Shown here piece by piece: positions 43,472 to 58,199 of a DNA stretch of 64,000 bases. Origin of the DNA: Anaerosphaera aminiphila DSM 21120. Its GTDB lineage: Bacteria > Bacillota > Clostridia > Tissierellales > Peptoniphilaceae. The first letter of the stretch is position 1; each line of letters starts with the position of its first letter. Location of the stretch: the NCBI RefSeq assembly GCF_900129925.1, contig NZ_FQXI01000007.1, positions 34,062 to 98,061 of the forward strand, in the 5' to 3' direction. The position numbers and the translations under genes were made by a program. The notes under the pieces were generated by a model. The model did not search any database. It was not told where the DNA came from and saw only the letters and a program-made list of their open reading frames with translations.

Positions 43472-44214
43472 CGATTGTAGAAATAGCAGCTGAATTAAGA
43501 TTACCCTATACACGTAATAATAGCCAAATGCTATTAGATGAAGCAAAACATGTGCAAATGGGCCATGAAGAATTTCTAACGAGGCTTCTTGAAGGTGAGC
43601 TTGAATTACGAAGAGAAAATGGTGTTAAGAATCGGCTGAGGTACGCTAAATTCCCTTATAGAAAATATCTTGAAGATTTTGATGTAAGTAAATATGAACC
43701 AGAAATAAGAAGTAAATTTAATGAATTAAATACTTTGAACTTTATTAAGGAAAAAGAAAATATAATTTTGATAGGAAGTCCTGGCAGTGGAAAATCTCAC
43801 TATAGCATAGGACTTGGCATAAGAGCTTGTATGGAGGGAATGAAAGTCTTATTTATATCTGTACCCAATTTAATTATAGAATTAAAAGAAGCCATGAGCC
43901 TTAATCAATTAAACAACTATAAAAAGAAGTTTGAAAAGTATGATCTTGTTATTCTAGATGAACTTGGTTACGTCTCTTTTGAACAAGAAGGTTGCGAAAT
44001 TATATTCAACTTACTTTCTAATCGCACTGATAAAGGTTCCATAATTATTACAACCAACCTCGCTTTTGATAGATGGGAAGAAATATTCAAAGACCCTATG
44101 CTGACCGGTGCTATTGTGGATAGGTTAGCACATAAGGCTCATATCATGGATATATCTAGAGAAACCAGTTATCGATATGAGGAAACAATTTCTTGGTTGA
44201 ATAGTAAAAAATAG
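43468..44214 (+). CDS. istB: IstB-type transposition ATPase
   Basis: The 248-residue AAA+ helper (start ATG 43468, AAGGAAGG upstream, ATGA overlap with istA) has Walker A IGSPGSGKSHYS and Walker B LVILDELGYVSF. It works with IstA in target selection and strand transfer. Complete. Confidence 0.93.
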   Translation: MTIVEIAAELRLPYTRNNSQMLLDEAKHVQMGHEEFLTRLLEGELELRRENGVKNRLRYAKFPYRKYLEDFDVSKYEPEIRSKFNELNTLNFIKEKENIILIGSPGSGKSHYSIGLGIRACMEGMKVLFISVPNLIIELKEAMSLNQLNNYKKKFEKYDLVILDELGYVSFEQEGCEIIFNLLSNRTDKGSIIITTNLAFDRWEEIFKDPMLTGAIVDRLAHKAHIMDISRETSYRYEETISWLNSKK

Positions 44215-44308
44215 TGGACCGTTTTTGAAATAATATTTGGACCATTTTTCACTTGAAAAATACACCAAATGGTTTATAATATTATTAGCGTAAACTTGGA
44301 GGTGCTGT

Positions 44309-44533
44309 ATGACTACGGCAGAAATGATTAAAGAACTGTGTGAGCAAATGAATATAAGTGTATCAGAGCTTGCCAGACGTATTGGACAGACTCCACAGAA
44401 TTTCAATAAAAAATTAAAACGTGAAACGGTAACCTTGGATGAGTTGAAAGCCATTGCAGATGTGCTTTGTGTCAAGTTTGAGCAGGCATTTATTTTACCT
44501 GAGATGAGTGCTATAAAGATAGAAAGTAGCTAG
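44309..44533 (+). CDS. Small XRE-type regulator
   Basis: The 74-residue protein is a Cro/CI helix-turn-helix (AEMIKELCEQMNISVSELARRIGQTPQNFNKKLKRETVTLDELKAIADVL). TTGGAGGTGCTGT ribosome site. It lies right behind the IS21-type element and ahead of the sortase-adhesin pair; no targets are evident. Confidence 0.8.
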   Translation: MTTAEMIKELCEQMNISVSELARRIGQTPQNFNKKLKRETVTLDELKAIADVLCVKFEQAFILPEMSAIKIESS

Positions 44534-44769
44534 AGAATAAGTATACCGAAGACGACTGTTTTACTAATTGGACGTTTCAAAATATAAACAGCAAGTCAAA
44601 ACAATCCGATTTAAATATGGATTTCTTTTGGACTAGATTATAAAAGACTATATGCGTGAGTAACTTTTGTAGGTTCTGCAAAAAAATCATTTTTAATTAT
44701 CTTCGTAAAATCATGTAAATTTAGGATGAATAATGTTTAATAATTACACAATGGGGAGAGCGATAGAAG

Positions 44770-45540
44770 TTGGAGTTTAGATCATTTTTGGGGACATTGT
44801 TGGTGCTTTTTGCCTTGTTAGTATTGGGTATCAATGGATTTAACCATTATAGGGAAAAGCAGTTGATAAAAGAATTGCGTACAAAAATGCAGATTGAAGA
44901 AATGCGAATAGATACTCAGATGTCAGAGTCAAAGGGCATTAACCCAGAACAGTCAGGAGAAGGGGCAATGCTACTTAAATTTGAACAATTATTTATAGAA
45001 AACAACGATTTGGTTGGTTGGATTCGCATCCCTGGTACGACCGTAGATTACCCTGTTTTGCAGTTCATTGATAATGACTATTATTTAAACAAAGATTACC
45101 ATGGCAACAAAAGCAAAGCTGGTTCTGTGTTTATGGATTACAGAAATAGTTCAGATGCGAAAGGGTTCAACACCATACTTTATGCGCATCATATGGCGAA
45201 CGGATTCATGTTTGGAGATTTGATTAAGTACAAAGACGAAAAATTTTTCATAGAACATCCTACTATTAATTTTGATGTTTTAAACAGAGAATGGGAGTGG
45301 GAAATTTTCAGTGTATATGTAACAGATGTAGGATTTTATTACATCGATACAAATTTTCCGACAAAAGAGAAAAAGCTTGATTTTATCAAATCCATTCGAG
45401 AACGATCCATGTTTGAAAGTGACGTTCATGTTGGAACAGAAGATCATATCTTGACTTTGAGTACATGTACGTATGAGTTTGACAATGCCAGGTTTGTTGT
45501 TCATGCCAAAAGGATTGACCATCAAACAAGCCAAAAATAA
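44770..45540 (+). CDS. srtB: Class B sortase
   Basis: The 256-residue transpeptidase has an N-terminal membrane anchor (FLGTLLVLFALLVLGINGF), the catalytic His in LYAHHM (about residue 140), the Cys in LTLSTCTYEF and the Arg in NARFVVHAKRI. It joins LPXTG-like sorting signals to the cell wall. TTG start with GGGGAGAGCGATAGAAG upstream. It precedes an LPXTG-type adhesin that is its likely substrate; sortase plus Cna-type adhesin is frequent cargo in this ICE group. Confidence 0.9.
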   Translation: MEFRSFLGTLLVLFALLVLGINGFNHYREKQLIKELRTKMQIEEMRIDTQMSESKGINPEQSGEGAMLLKFEQLFIENNDLVGWIRIPGTTVDYPVLQFIDNDYYLNKDYHGNKSKAGSVFMDYRNSSDAKGFNTILYAHHMANGFMFGDLIKYKDEKFFIEHPTINFDVLNREWEWEIFSVYVTDVGFYYIDTNFPTKEKKLDFIKSIRERSMFESDVHVGTEDHILTLSTCTYEFDNARFVVHAKRIDHQTSQK

Positions 45541-45710
45541 ACTCATAGATGATAAAATAAAAAATATTTAGAAGTTAGTCAAATGGACAACACATGAAGT
45601 TTTATATCCAAAGGAAGGATAAGATTTGTGGAGATAAAGGTTTTAAAAATTACAATTATATAGTAAAATATAAAAATGAGAAAGGACGAAAAAGAGGGAG
45701 GTTTATTTTA

Positions 45711-48782
<3,072 letters not shown>

Positions 48783-48823
48783 ATGTATAGAGATTGAAAA
48801 AAACTTAATCAAATTTAGTAAGG

Positions 48824-48857
48824 AGAGGGCGAAGGTTACTTCGTCCTCTTTATTTTT
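48824..48857 (+). terminator. Leader hairpin before the helicase-methylase gene
   Basis: AGAGGGCGAAG pairs with CTTCGTCCTCT (one G-T pair) around GTTA, followed by TTATTTTTAAGGAGG; the start codon is 13 bases on. It terminates the adhesin transcript and lies in the leader of the following core gene. Confidence 0.78.
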
Positions 48858-48870
48858 AAGGAGGACTAAC

Positions 48871-51800
48871 ATGAATAATAAGGTACAAACCTATGCACAG
48901 CTATCTAAGGATACCGCCAAACGTCTTACAAGCAGTCTTGAAGATTGGACTGGTTTTCTTAATACTGTGGGAAGGCTTTACAGATACAACTACCATGAAC
49001 AGCTCATGATTTATGCACAAAGACCTGATGCAACGGCTTGTGCTGAATATGATCTGTGGAACAACAAAATGAACAGATATGTCCGCCGTGGCTCAAAGGG
49101 AATTGCATTACTCGACCCCACTGGCGACACTCTAAAATTAAGATATGTTTTTGATGTCTCCGATACAGGAGGCAGAGAAAATTCCCGTTATCCTTATCTT
49201 TGGAATATGCAGGAACATCATAAAGAACCGATTTTAGAAATGCTAAAGGATAAATTTGACGCAGAGGATAATAATCTTGCCGATGCTTTTCATAACATTG
49301 CAAGAAATATGTCTAAGGAGTATTATGATAATCACAAAGGGGATATAAATTATCTCATAGAAAACAGCTTTTTAGATGAATATGATGAGGATAATATCCG
49401 AAAGGCTTTTGAAGATGCCACTACCGTCAGTACAGCATATACTTTGATGAAACGATGCGGATTAGATACTGATGGATATTTTGAACATGAAGATTTTCTA
49501 CCCATATTTGACTTTAATACTGCTGATACCGTTGCACTACTAGGTACAGCGGTTAGTGAACAATCAGAGCAGATATTTAGAGAAATAGCAGTTACTATTA
49601 TTAAAACAGAACGTGAAAGGAGTCAGGAATATGAACGAAATCACTTACACAAGGAACGGGGATTATCTGATACCCAACATCGGGTTGACAGAGCAGACGG
49701 ACAACAAGGAACAGAGTCCACTAGGCAAATACGGCAGAATGAGGAAACAATATCTTCAGGAACACAGGAAACCATTATTCCATTCTCTACTCCTATCGGA
49801 GAAACTATTTCCCCACCTACTGGAGATAGACAAGACGGCAAACAGACGGATGGAACAAATCATGACAGACTTACAAAAAGCACAGACCCCACCAGACAAG
49901 ATGAAAGAGCAGATGAAATGGGTGGGCTACATGAACAATCTGAAAGCGCAGTCGGAGGAAATCATACTGACGGAACTTATATACAGTTAACTCTATTTCC
50001 AACGGAAGAAGAACAGATAGAAAGAATAGCGGGGAAGGAAAGGATTAACAAACCTTTTGCTTACTCCGCTTTTTCTATGCCACAAAATCAGATGGATTCT
50101 ATATTAAGGACAGGAAGTAATAGTAATAATAGCTTATTAAGAATCATTTCATTCTATCAAAAGGAAAAATCACTAGAAGAAAAGGCAGACTTTTTACAAA
50201 AGGAATATCAAGGTGGAAAAGGACTTTATATAGAAGGACATAAAATATCTATATGGTTTCATAGTGATGGTATTCATATTTCTAAGGGAGAAACTGCCCT
50301 TTACTCTCCTTCCAAGGAAGTAATTAGCTGGACAGATGTTGCAGAAAGAATTGAGGAACTTCTAAAGGATGGACAATTTGTAACACAGGATATATTAGAT
50401 AATGCAGCTGGATTTGAAATACAGCAGATAGCAGAAAGATTTTGGTATCTACATCAGGACTTTTCTGATGATACAAAGCATCATTTCTTTGATGAAGACA
50501 TATTTAAAGGTGGCTTTCCTGACTCCACCAATCATATAGCACAGTTGCTAGGTGACCCCAATCAAAGAGAAATGATCATTAAATCATTACAAGAGTTTAA
50601 CTCTGCTTATAAACAAGACCCTACAATTCTGCGTTTTCACTTTCATAAACCACAAAGGCTACTCTCTGATTTGATGGATTTAGATTTACCAAGACGAGAA
50701 TTTTTCTCCACCCTTACTAATATTGATGAATTAACTATGTTCATTACACAGGACGAGGTTGATAAGGAACTTACAAGTGGAAGTGGTGTTCAAGATGGGA
50801 AATACCGTATTTATGACTTTTTCACACAAGCCCATAGTCCAAAAGAAAAAGCTGATTTCTTAAAACAAGAGTATGGTACAGGAGGCAGAAGTCATGCCCT
50901 TTCAGGGGCAGACAATAGTAATCAAATGCACGATGCAAAGGGCATTGTATATAGCCGCAGGGAAAATGATGATAAGTTACTTTTAAATTGGAGTAAAGTT
51001 GCCAAGCGAATTGACTACCTTATTTCCATTGACCGCTATATGACTTCTGAAGAAAAAGAAAGGTTTGAAGAACGACAGCGTGAAAAGGCTGGAATTATAA
51101 GACCACCTATATCTGATATAACAGAGCCTATAGAACAAATTGTTGATTCCACTCCTATCCCTATAGTAAATCCGGAGGAAGGAGTAAAACGAGAAGAAAC
51201 AACCCAAGAAATGACACAGGAGATTATAGAAGAAACTATTCCTATTCCTTATAGCAAAGGCGATACCGTATATTTAGAAAACGGTACGCCTTTTTTAGTT
51301 GAGGAAATAACAGATTATCATGTAACATTGCGTGATCCATCTTTGCTATATCCCATATTAAGATCAGAAAGTAAGGAAAGCTTTTTAAGGCTTTTAGACC
51401 TTTATCCTCAATCAGAAATGTCTCAAGAAAAAGCTGAAAACTTTCGCATTACTGATGAGCATTTAGGTGAAGGAAATAAACGTGAGAAATTTTTACAAAA
51501 TGTAGCAGCCATTACTACTTTGCAGACTATAGAAAAAGAAGGTCGCTTTGCTACAAAAGAGGAACAAGAAATCCTATCCCACTATGTTGGCTGGGGAGGT
51601 TTATCCGAAGTCTTTGATAAGGATAATAGTAGTTTTAGCAATGAATATTCACAATTAAAATCCCTGTTATCTGAAGATGAGTACAGCATGGCAAGAGCGT
51701 CTACCCTCAATGCCCACTACACAAGTCCTACAGTTATTAAAGCCATTTATGATGCAGTAGAAAATATGGGATTTACCACAGGAAATATCTTAGAGCCTGC

Positions 51801-54800
51801 CTGTGGAATTGGACATTTTTTTGGGATGCTCCCTGATAGTATGCAAAACTCCAATCTATATGGTATTGAACTAGATGGCCTTACTGGTAGAATTGCAAAA
51901 CAGCTTTATCCTAATGCCAACATTTCTATTACAGGATTTGAAAAGACAGAACTACCTGATAGTTTTTTTGACCTTGCTATTGGTAATGTACCCTTTGGAA
52001 ACTATAAAATAAATGAAAAGCGTTATGATAGCAACAATTTCCTCATTCATGACCACTTCTTTGCAAAGGCACTAGACAAAGTTCGTCCAGGAGGTGTAGT
52101 TGCCTTTATTACCTCAAAGGGAACAATGGATAAGCAAAATCCTGATGTTCGCCGATATCTTGCACAGAGAGCTGAATTACTTGGTGCAATCAGACTTCCT
52201 AACAATGCCTTTAAAAATGCAGGAACTGAGGTTACAAGCGATATTATATTCTTACAAAAGCGTGACAGACCCCTTGATGTGGATAGGGATTGGATACATC
52301 TTGATACCAATGAAGATGGAATTACACTAAATGGCTATTTTACCGACAATCCTGAAATGATTTTAGGAACAATGGAAATGAAAAGTGGTCCCTTTGGTAT
52401 GGAAAGCACTTGTACACCCCTTCCTGATGCTGACCTTTCAGAACAATTAAAATCTGCTGTTCTAAATATTGAAGGTAGCATATCAGAAATAGATTTACCT
52501 GATATAGAATTAAGTAATAATGTTTCTATTCCCGCTGACCCTACAGTAAAAAACTTCTCCTATACCCTCGTAGACGGTGAGGTATATTACCGTGAAAACT
52601 CCCGTATGGTAAAGCCAAATACCAATGAAACTGCAAAAGAAAGAATTAAAGGAATGATAGAACTTAGGGAGTGTATAGATAAGCTTATTTACTATCAACT
52701 GGAGGATTACAGTGAGGAAACTATTAAGGAAGAACAGGAAACTTTAAATCAACTTTACGATAGTTTTACTGTCAAATATGGGCTCATTAATAATCGTGGC
52801 AACAGCCTTGCTTTTAGTGACGATAACTCCTATTATCTCCTCTGCTCCCTTGAAGATGTAGACGAAAACGGCAATCTAAAAGCTAAGGCAGATATGTTTA
52901 CCAAGCGTACCATTAAAAAGCGTATGACAGTTCATTCCGTAGATACTGCAAGTGAGGCATTGGCACTTTCCATAGCTGAAAAAGCAAAGGTAGATATGGA
53001 GTATATGGCAAAGCTTACAGGACTTACTAAGGAAGAGCTTGCTGATGATTTAAGAGGTGTTATCTTCCCCCTTTCTTCTACTCTTGATGATGGTAGCCCT
53101 ATAAATTATGTTACGGCAGATGAATACCTTTCTGGCAATGTAAGAGAAAAACTTCATACTGCAAAGCTGGCAGCCCAATCTTCCAAGATATTTATACCTA
53201 ATGTGGAGGCTTTAGAAGCTGCACAGCCAAAGGACTTAGATGCCTCTGAAATAGATGTCCGTCTAGGTGCTACTTGGATTGACAAAGAATATATTCAGCA
53301 GTTTATGTATGAGTTATTTGACACCCCTTATAAACTTCAAGGAGAGGTAGAAGTAAAGTATGCTCCCTTTACTGCTGAATGGAATATTACCAATAAAAAT
53401 GCTGTTGGCTATAATAATGTGGTCGCATATGTTACTTATGGAACAGATCGTGCCAATGCTTATAAAATTTTGGAGGACAGTTTAAATCTTCGAGATGTTC
53501 GTATTTATGACACAATAACTGATGCTGATGGCAAGGAAAAACGTGTACTAAATAAGGATGCTACTACCTTGGCACAACAAAAGCAACAAGCTATTAAGGA
53601 TGAATTTCAAGATTGGATTTGGAGAGATGCAGATAGACGTCAGACATTAGTTAAAAAATATAATGAAAAATTTAACTCTATCCGTCCCCGTGAATACGAT
53701 GGAAAGCATATTAATTTTGTTGGCATAAACCCAGAAATTACATTAAGACCTCATCAAGTAAATGCCATTGCCCATATTCTTTATGGAGATAATGTTCTTC
53801 TTGCCCATGAAGTAGGTGCAGGAAAAACCTTTGAAATGGTAGCTGCTGCAATGGAAAGCAAAAGGTTAGGACTTTGTCAAAAACCACTCTTTGCCGTGCC
53901 AAATCATCTTACAGAGCAATGGGCAAGTGAATTTCTAAGGCTATATCCTGCCGCCAATATTTTGGTGGCCACAAAGAAGGACTTCCAAACGAAAAACCGT
54001 AAGAAATTCTGTGCCAGAATAGCTACAGGTGATTATGATGCAGTTATTATAGGACATAGTCAATTTGAGAGAATTCCTATGTCCCTTGAAAGGCAGGAAC
54101 GCCTACTTCGTGAACAGATTGATGAAATATTAGAAGGAATTGAAGAAGTTAAAGCAAGTGGCGGTGAACGATTTACTGTCAAGCAGTTGGAAAGAACGAA
54201 GAAGGGCTTGGAGCAAAGACTGGAAAAATTACAATCACAGGAACGTAAAGATGACGTTGTAACCTTTGAACAACTGGGAGTTGATAGACTTTATGTAGAT
54301 GAGGCACATAATTATAAAAACCTATTTCTATATACCAAAATGCGTAATGTAGCAGGATTATCCACCACTGATGCTAAAAAGTCTAGCGATATGTTTATGA
54401 AATGTCGTTATATGGATGAACTAACTGGTGGTAAGGGGATTGTATTTGCCACGGGTACCCCTGTTTCAAATTCTATGACTGAACTTTATACCATGATGAG
54501 ATATCTTCAATACAACACATTGCAAAGAAATGGACTTGTTCATTTCGACAGCTGGGCAAGTACATTTGGAGAAACGGCAACAGCTATTGAACTTGCTCCT
54601 GAAGGAACGGGATACCGAGCAAGGACTAGATTTTCAAAATTCTTTAATTTACCTGAACTTATGGCAATGTTTAAAGAGGTTGCAGATATTAAAACAGCTG
54701 ACCAGTTAAATCTGCCTACTCCAAAGGCAAACTATCATACCATTGCAGTAAAGCCTACAGAAATACAACAGGAAATGGTTAAGGATCTATCAGATAGAGC

Positions 54801-56376
54801 CGCTGACATTCAAGCAAATAAAGTTGACCCCTCTGTGGATAATATGCTGAAGATAACTTCTGATGGAAGGAAATTAGGACTTGACCAACGAATCGTTAAT
54901 CCACTACTCCCTGATGATGAAAACAGCAAGGTAAATGCCTGTGTAAATAATATCTACAATATTTGGGATAAAGGTTCAGCAGAAAAACTGACACAGCTTG
55001 TTTTCTGCGATATTTCCACTCCTAAAGGAGGAGCATCACAAGTGCAAAGAGTGGCAGAGGCAGGAAACAAAACCATTAATGGTACAGAGTTATATGCTTT
55101 GGAGGACAGCTTAGACCAAGAGGAAGATACCTATACAGCAACCTTTAATGTCTATGATGATATACGTGATAAACTGATTAAAAAAGGCGTACCTGTCAAT
55201 GAAGTAGCCTTTATCCATGAGGCAAATACGGAAGTCAGGAAGAAAGAACTATTTGCAAAGGTGCGTAGTGGTGATGTCCGTGTACTTATTGGTAGTACCC
55301 AAAAATGCGGGGCAGGAACGAATATTCAGGACCGTCTTGTAGCACTTCACGATTTAGATTGTCCATGGCGACCAGGGGACTTAACCCAGCGTGCAGGTAG
55401 AATTGAAAGACAGGGTAATATGAATGATGAAGTAGATATTTTTAGATATGTAACAGAGGCAACCTTCGATGCTTATTTGTGGCAAACCGTAGAGAACAAG
55501 CAGAAATTCATCTCACAGATTATGACCTCAAAAAGTCCCGTCCGCTCCTGTGAAGATGTTGATGAAGCGGCTCTATCCTATGCAGAAATTAAAGCCCTAT
55601 GTGCAGGTAATCCCAAAATTAAGGAAAAGATGGATCTGGATATTGATGTGGCAAAGCTAAAGCTTTTAAAAGCCAGTCATCAAAGTAATCAATACCGCTT
55701 GGAAGATAATCTGCTAAAATATTTTCCCGAAAACATTGAAAAGAATAAGGGATATATAAAAGGATTTGAACAGGACTCAAAGACTCTTTCCGAAAATATG
55801 CCCGCTGAAGGTGAATTTTTACCAATGGTGATTAAAGGCAATGCCTTTACAGATAAGGATAAAGCAGGAACTGCTCTCCTTGATACTTGCAAAGAAGTAA
55901 AAGGCAAAGATCCAATGGAAATTGGCAGTTACCGAGGTTTTACCATGTACCTGTCTTATGATGGGTTCTATAATGAATTTCATCTTAACTTAAAAGGAGC
56001 AATGAGCCATATAGCAAAACTAGGGACAGATGCCAGAGGAAATTTTACCCGTATAGATAATGCCCTTGCTAATATGCAGAGTAGGTTAAAAGTAGTTACG
56101 GATCAGTTAGATAATCTTCATAAACAGCAAAAGGCAGCAAAATCAGAGATTGGTAAGCCATTCCCCCAAGAGCAGGAATTAAAGGATAAAATATCTCGAC
56201 TTACTGTCCTTGATGCCGAATTAAACATGGGTGTAGGTGTTTCTGTACCACAAGAACAGCCTAATACAGAGCTTAGCAAAGAAGAACGCCACTCTGTGTT
56301 AGATAGTCTAAAACAGCCCTCACAGGTAGGTAGAGAGATAAAAGAAAAGCAAGGTAAATACCTGGAGGTGAGATAA
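48871..56376 (+). CDS. Giant ICE protein: ArdC-like N-terminus, N6-adenine methylase and SNF2 helicase (LtrC-type)
   Basis: The 2,501-residue protein has an ArdC-type N-terminal domain ([30 protein letters not shown]), a hydrophilic linker at about 250-375, a second DUF-type region, a methylase domain with motif [12 protein letters not shown] (about 974-984) and motif [10 protein letters not shown] (N1039), then a SNF2 helicase: Walker A HEVGAGKT (K1652), DEAH box at about 1810, and motif [16 protein letters not shown] 48871 has AAGGAGG. NPPF is replaced by NVPF, so methylation activity is not assured. The linker also encodes TnpV in another frame. Probably involved in DNA processing or defence evasion during transfer. 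Confidence 0.9.
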   Translation: MNNKVQTYAQLSKDTAKRLTSSLEDWTGFLNTVGRLYRYNYHEQLMIYAQRPDATACAEYDLWNNKMNRYVRRGSKGIALLDPTGDTLKLRYVFDVSDTGGRENSRYPYLWNMQEHHKEPILEMLKDKFDAEDNNLADAFHNIARNMSKEYYDNHKGDINYLIENSFLDEYDEDNIRKAFEDATTVSTAYTLMKRCGLDTDGYFEHEDFLPIFDFNTADTVALLGTAVSEQSEQIFREIAVTIIKTERERSQEYERNHLHKERGLSDTQHRVDRADGQQGTESTRQIRQNEETISSGTQETIIPFSTPIGETISPPTGDRQDGKQTDGTNHDRLTKSTDPTRQDERADEMGGLHEQSESAVGGNHTDGTYIQLTLFPTEEEQIERIAGKERINKPFAYSAFSMPQNQMDSILRTGSNSNNSLLRIISFYQKEKSLEEKADFLQKEYQGGKGLYIEGHKISIWFHSDGIHISKGETALYSPSKEVISWTDVAERIEELLKDGQFVTQDILDNAAGFEIQQIAERFWYLHQDFSDDTKHHFFDEDIFKGGFPDSTNHIAQLLGDPNQREMIIKSLQEFNSAYKQDPTILRFHFHKPQRLLSDLMDLDLPRREFFSTLTNIDELTMFITQDEVDKELTSGSGVQDGKYRIYDFFTQAHSPKEKADFLKQEYGTGGRSHALSGADNSNQMHDAKGIVYSRRENDDKLLLNWSKVAKRIDYLISIDRYMTSEEKERFEERQREKAGIIRPPISDITEPIEQIVDSTPIPIVNPEEGVKREETTQEMTQEIIEETIPIPYSKGDTVYLENGTPFLVEEITDYHVTLRDPSLLYPILRSESKESFLRLLDLYPQSEMSQEKAENFRITDEHLGEGNKREKFLQNVAAITTLQTIEKEGRFATKEEQEILSHYVGWGGLSEVFDKDNSSFSNEYSQLKSLLSEDEYSMARASTLNAHYTSPTVIKAIYDAVENMGFTTGNILEPACGIGHFFGMLPDSMQNSNLYGIELDGLTGRIAKQLYPNANISITGFEKTELPDSFFDLAIGNVPFGNYKINEKRYDSNNFLIHDHFFAKALDKVRPGGVVAFITSKGTMDKQNPDVRRYLAQRAELLGAIRLPNNAFKNAGTEVTSDIIFLQKRDRPLDVDRDWIHLDTNEDGITLNGYFTDNPEMILGTMEMKSGPFGMESTCTPLPDADLSEQLKSAVLNIEGSISEIDLPDIELSNNVSIPADPTVKNFSYTLVDGEVYYRENSRMVKPNTNETAKERIKGMIELRECIDKLIYYQLEDYSEETIKEEQETLNQLYDSFTVKYGLINNRGNSLAFSDDNSYYLLCSLEDVDENGNLKAKADMFTKRTIKKRMTVHSVDTASEALALSIAEKAKVDMEYMAKLTGLTKEELADDLRGVIFPLSSTLDDGSPINYVTADEYLSGNVREKLHTAKLAAQSSKIFIPNVEALEAAQPKDLDASEIDVRLGATWIDKEYIQQFMYELFDTPYKLQGEVEVKYAPFTAEWNITNKNAVGYNNVVAYVTYGTDRANAYKILEDSLNLRDVRIYDTITDADGKEKRVLNKDATTLAQQKQQAIKDEFQDWIWRDADRRQTLVKKYNEKFNSIRPREYDGKHINFVGINPEITLRPHQVNAIAHILYGDNVLLAHEVGAGKTFEMVAAAMESKRLGLCQKPLFAVPNHLTEQWASEFLRLYPAANILVATKKDFQTKNRKKFCARIATGDYDAVIIGHSQFERIPMSLERQERLLREQIDEILEGIEEVKASGGERFTVKQLERTKKGLEQRLEKLQSQERKDDVVTFEQLGVDRLYVDEAHNYKNLFLYTKMRNVAGLSTTDAKKSSDMFMKCRYMDELTGGKGIVFATGTPVSNSMTELYTMMRYLQYNTLQRNGLVHFDSWASTFGETATAIELAPEGTGYRARTRFSKFFNLPELMAMFKEVADIKTADQLNLPTPKANYHTIAVKPTEIQQEMVKDLSDRAADIQANKVDPSVDNMLKITSDGRKLGLDQRIVNPLLPDDENSKVNACVNNIYNIWDKGSAEKLTQLVFCDISTPKGGASQVQRVAEAGNKTINGTELYALEDSLDQEEDTYTATFNVYDDIRDKLIKKGVPVNEVAFIHEANTEVRKKELFAKVRSGDVRVLIGSTQKCGAGTNIQDRLVALHDLDCPWRPGDLTQRAGRIERQGNMNDEVDIFRYVTEATFDAYLWQTVENKQKFISQIMTSKSPVRSCEDVDEAALSYAEIKALCAGNPKIKEKMDLDIDVAKLKLLKASHQSNQYRLEDNLLKYFPENIEKNKGYIKGFEQDSKTLSENMPAEGEFLPMVIKGNAFTDKDKAGTALLDTCKEVKGKDPMEIGSYRGFTMYLSYDGFYNEFHLNLKGAMSHIAKLGTDARGNFTRIDNALANMQSRLKVVTDQLDNLHKQQKAAKSEIGKPFPQEQELKDKISRLTVLDAELNMGVGVSVPQEQPNTELSKEERHSVLDSLKQPSQVGREIKEKQGKYLEVR
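49631..49990 (+). CDS. tnpV: TnpV-family protein encoded out of frame inside the helicase-methylase gene
   Basis: A 119-codon frame, +1 relative to the large gene, starts at ATG 49631 with the strong ribosome site AAAGGAGT seven bases ahead. The product ([72 protein letters not shown]) is a complete, ordinary-looking TnpV protein. The same bases in the large gene encode a low-complexity D/E/R/T/Q linker. Both products are probably made; this is overprinting. TnpV function is unknown. Confidence 0.8.
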   Translation: MNEITYTRNGDYLIPNIGLTEQTDNKEQSPLGKYGRMRKQYLQEHRKPLFHSLLLSEKLFPHLLEIDKTANRRMEQIMTDLQKAQTPPDKMKEQMKWVGYMNNLKAQSEEIILTELIYS

Positions 56377-56711
56377 TGGCAAATCGGAAAAGAAATGTTC
56401 AGTTACATTTTATGGTAACGGAACGTGAACGCAGTTTAATAGATGAAAAGATGGCTCAGCTTGGTACAAAGAACATGGGGGCTTATCTTCGTAAAATGGC
56501 TATAGATGGATATGTTATCCATCTTGATTTATCAGATATTAGAGAACTTGTTTCTCTCCTTAGACGTACAGGCAATAATCTGAATCAACTGACAAAACGG
56601 GCGCATGAAACAGGAAATATTTATAAAGCCGACATAGAAGATTTAAGACAGAGTTACGATGAATTGTGGGATATGACGGGGGAAATACTCTCCCGCCTTT
56701 CTTCTATTTAA
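56376..56711 (+). CDS. mobC: MobC relaxosome accessory protein
   Basis: The 111-residue protein has a ribbon-helix-helix N-terminus (VQLHFMVTERERSLIDEKMAQLGTKNMGAYLRKMAIDG) and the MobC helix SLLRRTGNNLNQLTKRAHETGN. Its start lies in the stop of the helicase gene (TAATGG). It binds at oriT and helps the relaxase, whose gene is downstream at 58200. Confidence 0.9.
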   Translation: MANRKRNVQLHFMVTERERSLIDEKMAQLGTKNMGAYLRKMAIDGYVIHLDLSDIRELVSLLRRTGNNLNQLTKRAHETGNIYKADIEDLRQSYDELWDMTGEILSRLSSI

Positions 56712-56808
56712 AAATTATATAATTTATATATTTGCAAAATAGACAATATTTGTTACTTGTGGTATCTTCTAATTATATAAAACGGTTAAATTTTTAAGGG
56801 GGTAAGTT

Positions 56809-57093
56809 ATGCGAATACTACTTAAAATTTTGTTTTTTCCAATTACATTGATACTTACAGTACTTATATTGTTTTTTGATTTTATTTGCTTGTTCTCAAC
56901 TGCTGTGCTGTCAATATTGTCCTTTGTAGTATTTATGATTGCACTAGGAACGATTTTTATTTTAAGAGAAACTTCAGAGGGAATAAGAATTATTGTGCTG
57001 GCATATCTAATAAGTCCATATGGAATACCCATGTTTGCGGCATGGCTAATAGCAAAGATAGAGGGATTAAATGATATGCTGAAATCAATATAA
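56809..57093 (+). CDS. CD1845-family membrane protein
   Basis: The 94-residue protein has three hydrophobic helices (LLKILFFPITLILTVLILFF; FSTAVLSILSFVVFMIALGTIFIL; IIVLAYLISPYGIPMFAAWLIA) with the ISPYGIPMFAAWL signature of the CD1845 family, a core ICE protein located between MobC and the relaxase. AAGGGGGTAAGTT ribosome site. Confidence 0.8.
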   Translation: MRILLKILFFPITLILTVLILFFDFICLFSTAVLSILSFVVFMIALGTIFILRETSEGIRIIVLAYLISPYGIPMFAAWLIAKIEGLNDMLKSI

Positions 57094-57105
57094 AGGAAAT
57101 GGAAT

Positions 57106-57223
57106 AAGGGCGAAAGCATTTTAAGGCTTTCTCCCTTAACTGACACACAGCAGGAGTGCCAGCGGAAAGCAAGGGCGGCGTAGCCGTTTATCTTGACCCT
57201 TGCTTTTTGATGGGACACCTGCT
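57106..57223. other. Long imperfect inverted repeats, candidate oriT region A
   Basis: Two hairpins follow the CD1845 gene. The first pairs AAGGGCGAAAGC (57106-57117) with GCTTTCTCCCTT (57126-57137), one mismatch. The second is a 27-base arm (57149-57175) pairing with 57197-57223 with three mismatches; its loop holds CGGC-GTA-GCCG. The location between mobC and the relaxase gene is right for an origin of transfer, but terminator function is an alternative. The nick site is not recognised. Confidence 0.4.
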
Positions 57224-57302
57224 ATTTTTCTTTTGTTGATGTTTTAGCGGTGTGTGGATATAATTGGATGTAATAGATAAATATAAATTTAAAGGAGGAT
57301 TT

Positions 57303-58076
57303 ATGAAGAATATAATATCTAGTCAACGATTTGGCATTCCTTTTGAGAAAAAAGAAAAAAGGAAATGTAAGATAGTATTTAGAATATTATTAGTTATTTT
57401 CTTGTTAGTATTTCTTTGTGGAGTGACTATACTTGTGCAAACTTTCATACAGCGTTCAATAAAAAACTTGGCTGTTACTAATGATTTAAATGCAACATGG
57501 ATTAGTTCGTTAGCCTCTTACTGGGGTGGAATTATTGGTGGTTTAATATCGGGATTATTGACAGTTGTAGGTGTTATATTGACTATAAAATATTACCGAG
57601 ATTCAGATGCAACCAAAAATCGTGTAATACATATGCCTTTTCTAAAAATGGAAGTAATTGGATGTACAGACGAAGAAATAATTGCAAATGGAGTAAATCT
57701 ATACGAAATAAACAGTAATACGATAAATAATGATGTTTCTAATGAAAAAATATTATACTATAGAATGAAGCTGTGGAATATAGGTCAAGGATTTGCTAAT
57801 ACTTTGGTGATTTATACTGGTGAGACTTTTGGTGGGATAGCTTATAATGAATTAATTCAAGTAAATGACAGTGGAGAATTTTGTTTTAAGATTCATGCTG
57901 GTAATGACATCTGTGGAGGCGAAATAAGCTTTGGAGTTAGTTATATTGACTGTATGACAAATGAATATATCCAATCATATACGATATATTTGGAAGGCAA
58001 AGATTTTGGTAATGCAAAGGTAGAGAATGGATACCCTGTTTTTATAGGCCAGACACATGCTATTGATAAATCATAA
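57303..58076 (+). CDS. Two-helix membrane protein with extracytoplasmic or cytoplasmic domain, cargo, unknown
   Basis: The 257-residue protein has two transmembrane helices (IVFRILLVIFLLVFLCGVTILVQ; WGGIIGGLISGLLTVVGVILTIKY) and a C-terminal beta-rich domain (YYRMKLWNIGQGFANTLVIYTGE). ATG 57303 has AAAGGAGGATTT. It lies between the inverted-repeat region and the relaxase leader, is AT-rich, and has no counterpart in the ICE core I know; it is probably cargo. I recognise no family. Confidence 0.65.
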   Translation: MKNIISSQRFGIPFEKKEKRKCKIVFRILLVIFLLVFLCGVTILVQTFIQRSIKNLAVTNDLNATWISSLASYWGGIIGGLISGLLTVVGVILTIKYYRDSDATKNRVIHMPFLKMEVIGCTDEEIIANGVNLYEINSNTINNDVSNEKILYYRMKLWNIGQGFANTLVIYTGETFGGIAYNELIQVNDSGEFCFKIHAGNDICGGEISFGVSYIDCMTNEYIQSYTIYLEGKDFGNAKVENGYPVFIGQTHAIDKS

Positions 58077-58145
58077 ATATACAATTGTAGTATTATTCTA
58101 AACGATAAATCCAATTTTATAAAAATTAAATACAATTTTTTAGAA

Positions 58146-58177
58146 AGAGTTGCTAGAGATGGTAGCTCTTTTTTTAC
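58146..58177 (+). terminator. Leader hairpin before the relaxase gene
   Basis: AGAGTTGCTA pairs with TGGTAGCTCT (ten pairs, three G-T) around GAGA and is followed by seven or eight T residues; the relaxase ATG is 22 bases on. It resembles the parA leader hairpins. Confidence 0.75.
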
Positions 58178-58199
58178 GCTATAAAAGGGAGTGATTTTT

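Larger units (their letters stand above)
41906..44245 (+). mobile_element. IS21-family element (istAB)
   Basis: The istA-istB pair is flanked by multiple short repeats: TGGTCCA at 41907-41913 and 41941-41947 on the left, TGGACC at 44215-44220 and TGGACCA at 44238-44244 on the right, in inverted orientation, as in IS21 L1/L2 and R1/R2 repeats. The exact outer ends and target duplication are not certain. It interrupts the sigma-like gene. istA carries a frameshift, so it may be inactive. Confidence 0.8.
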
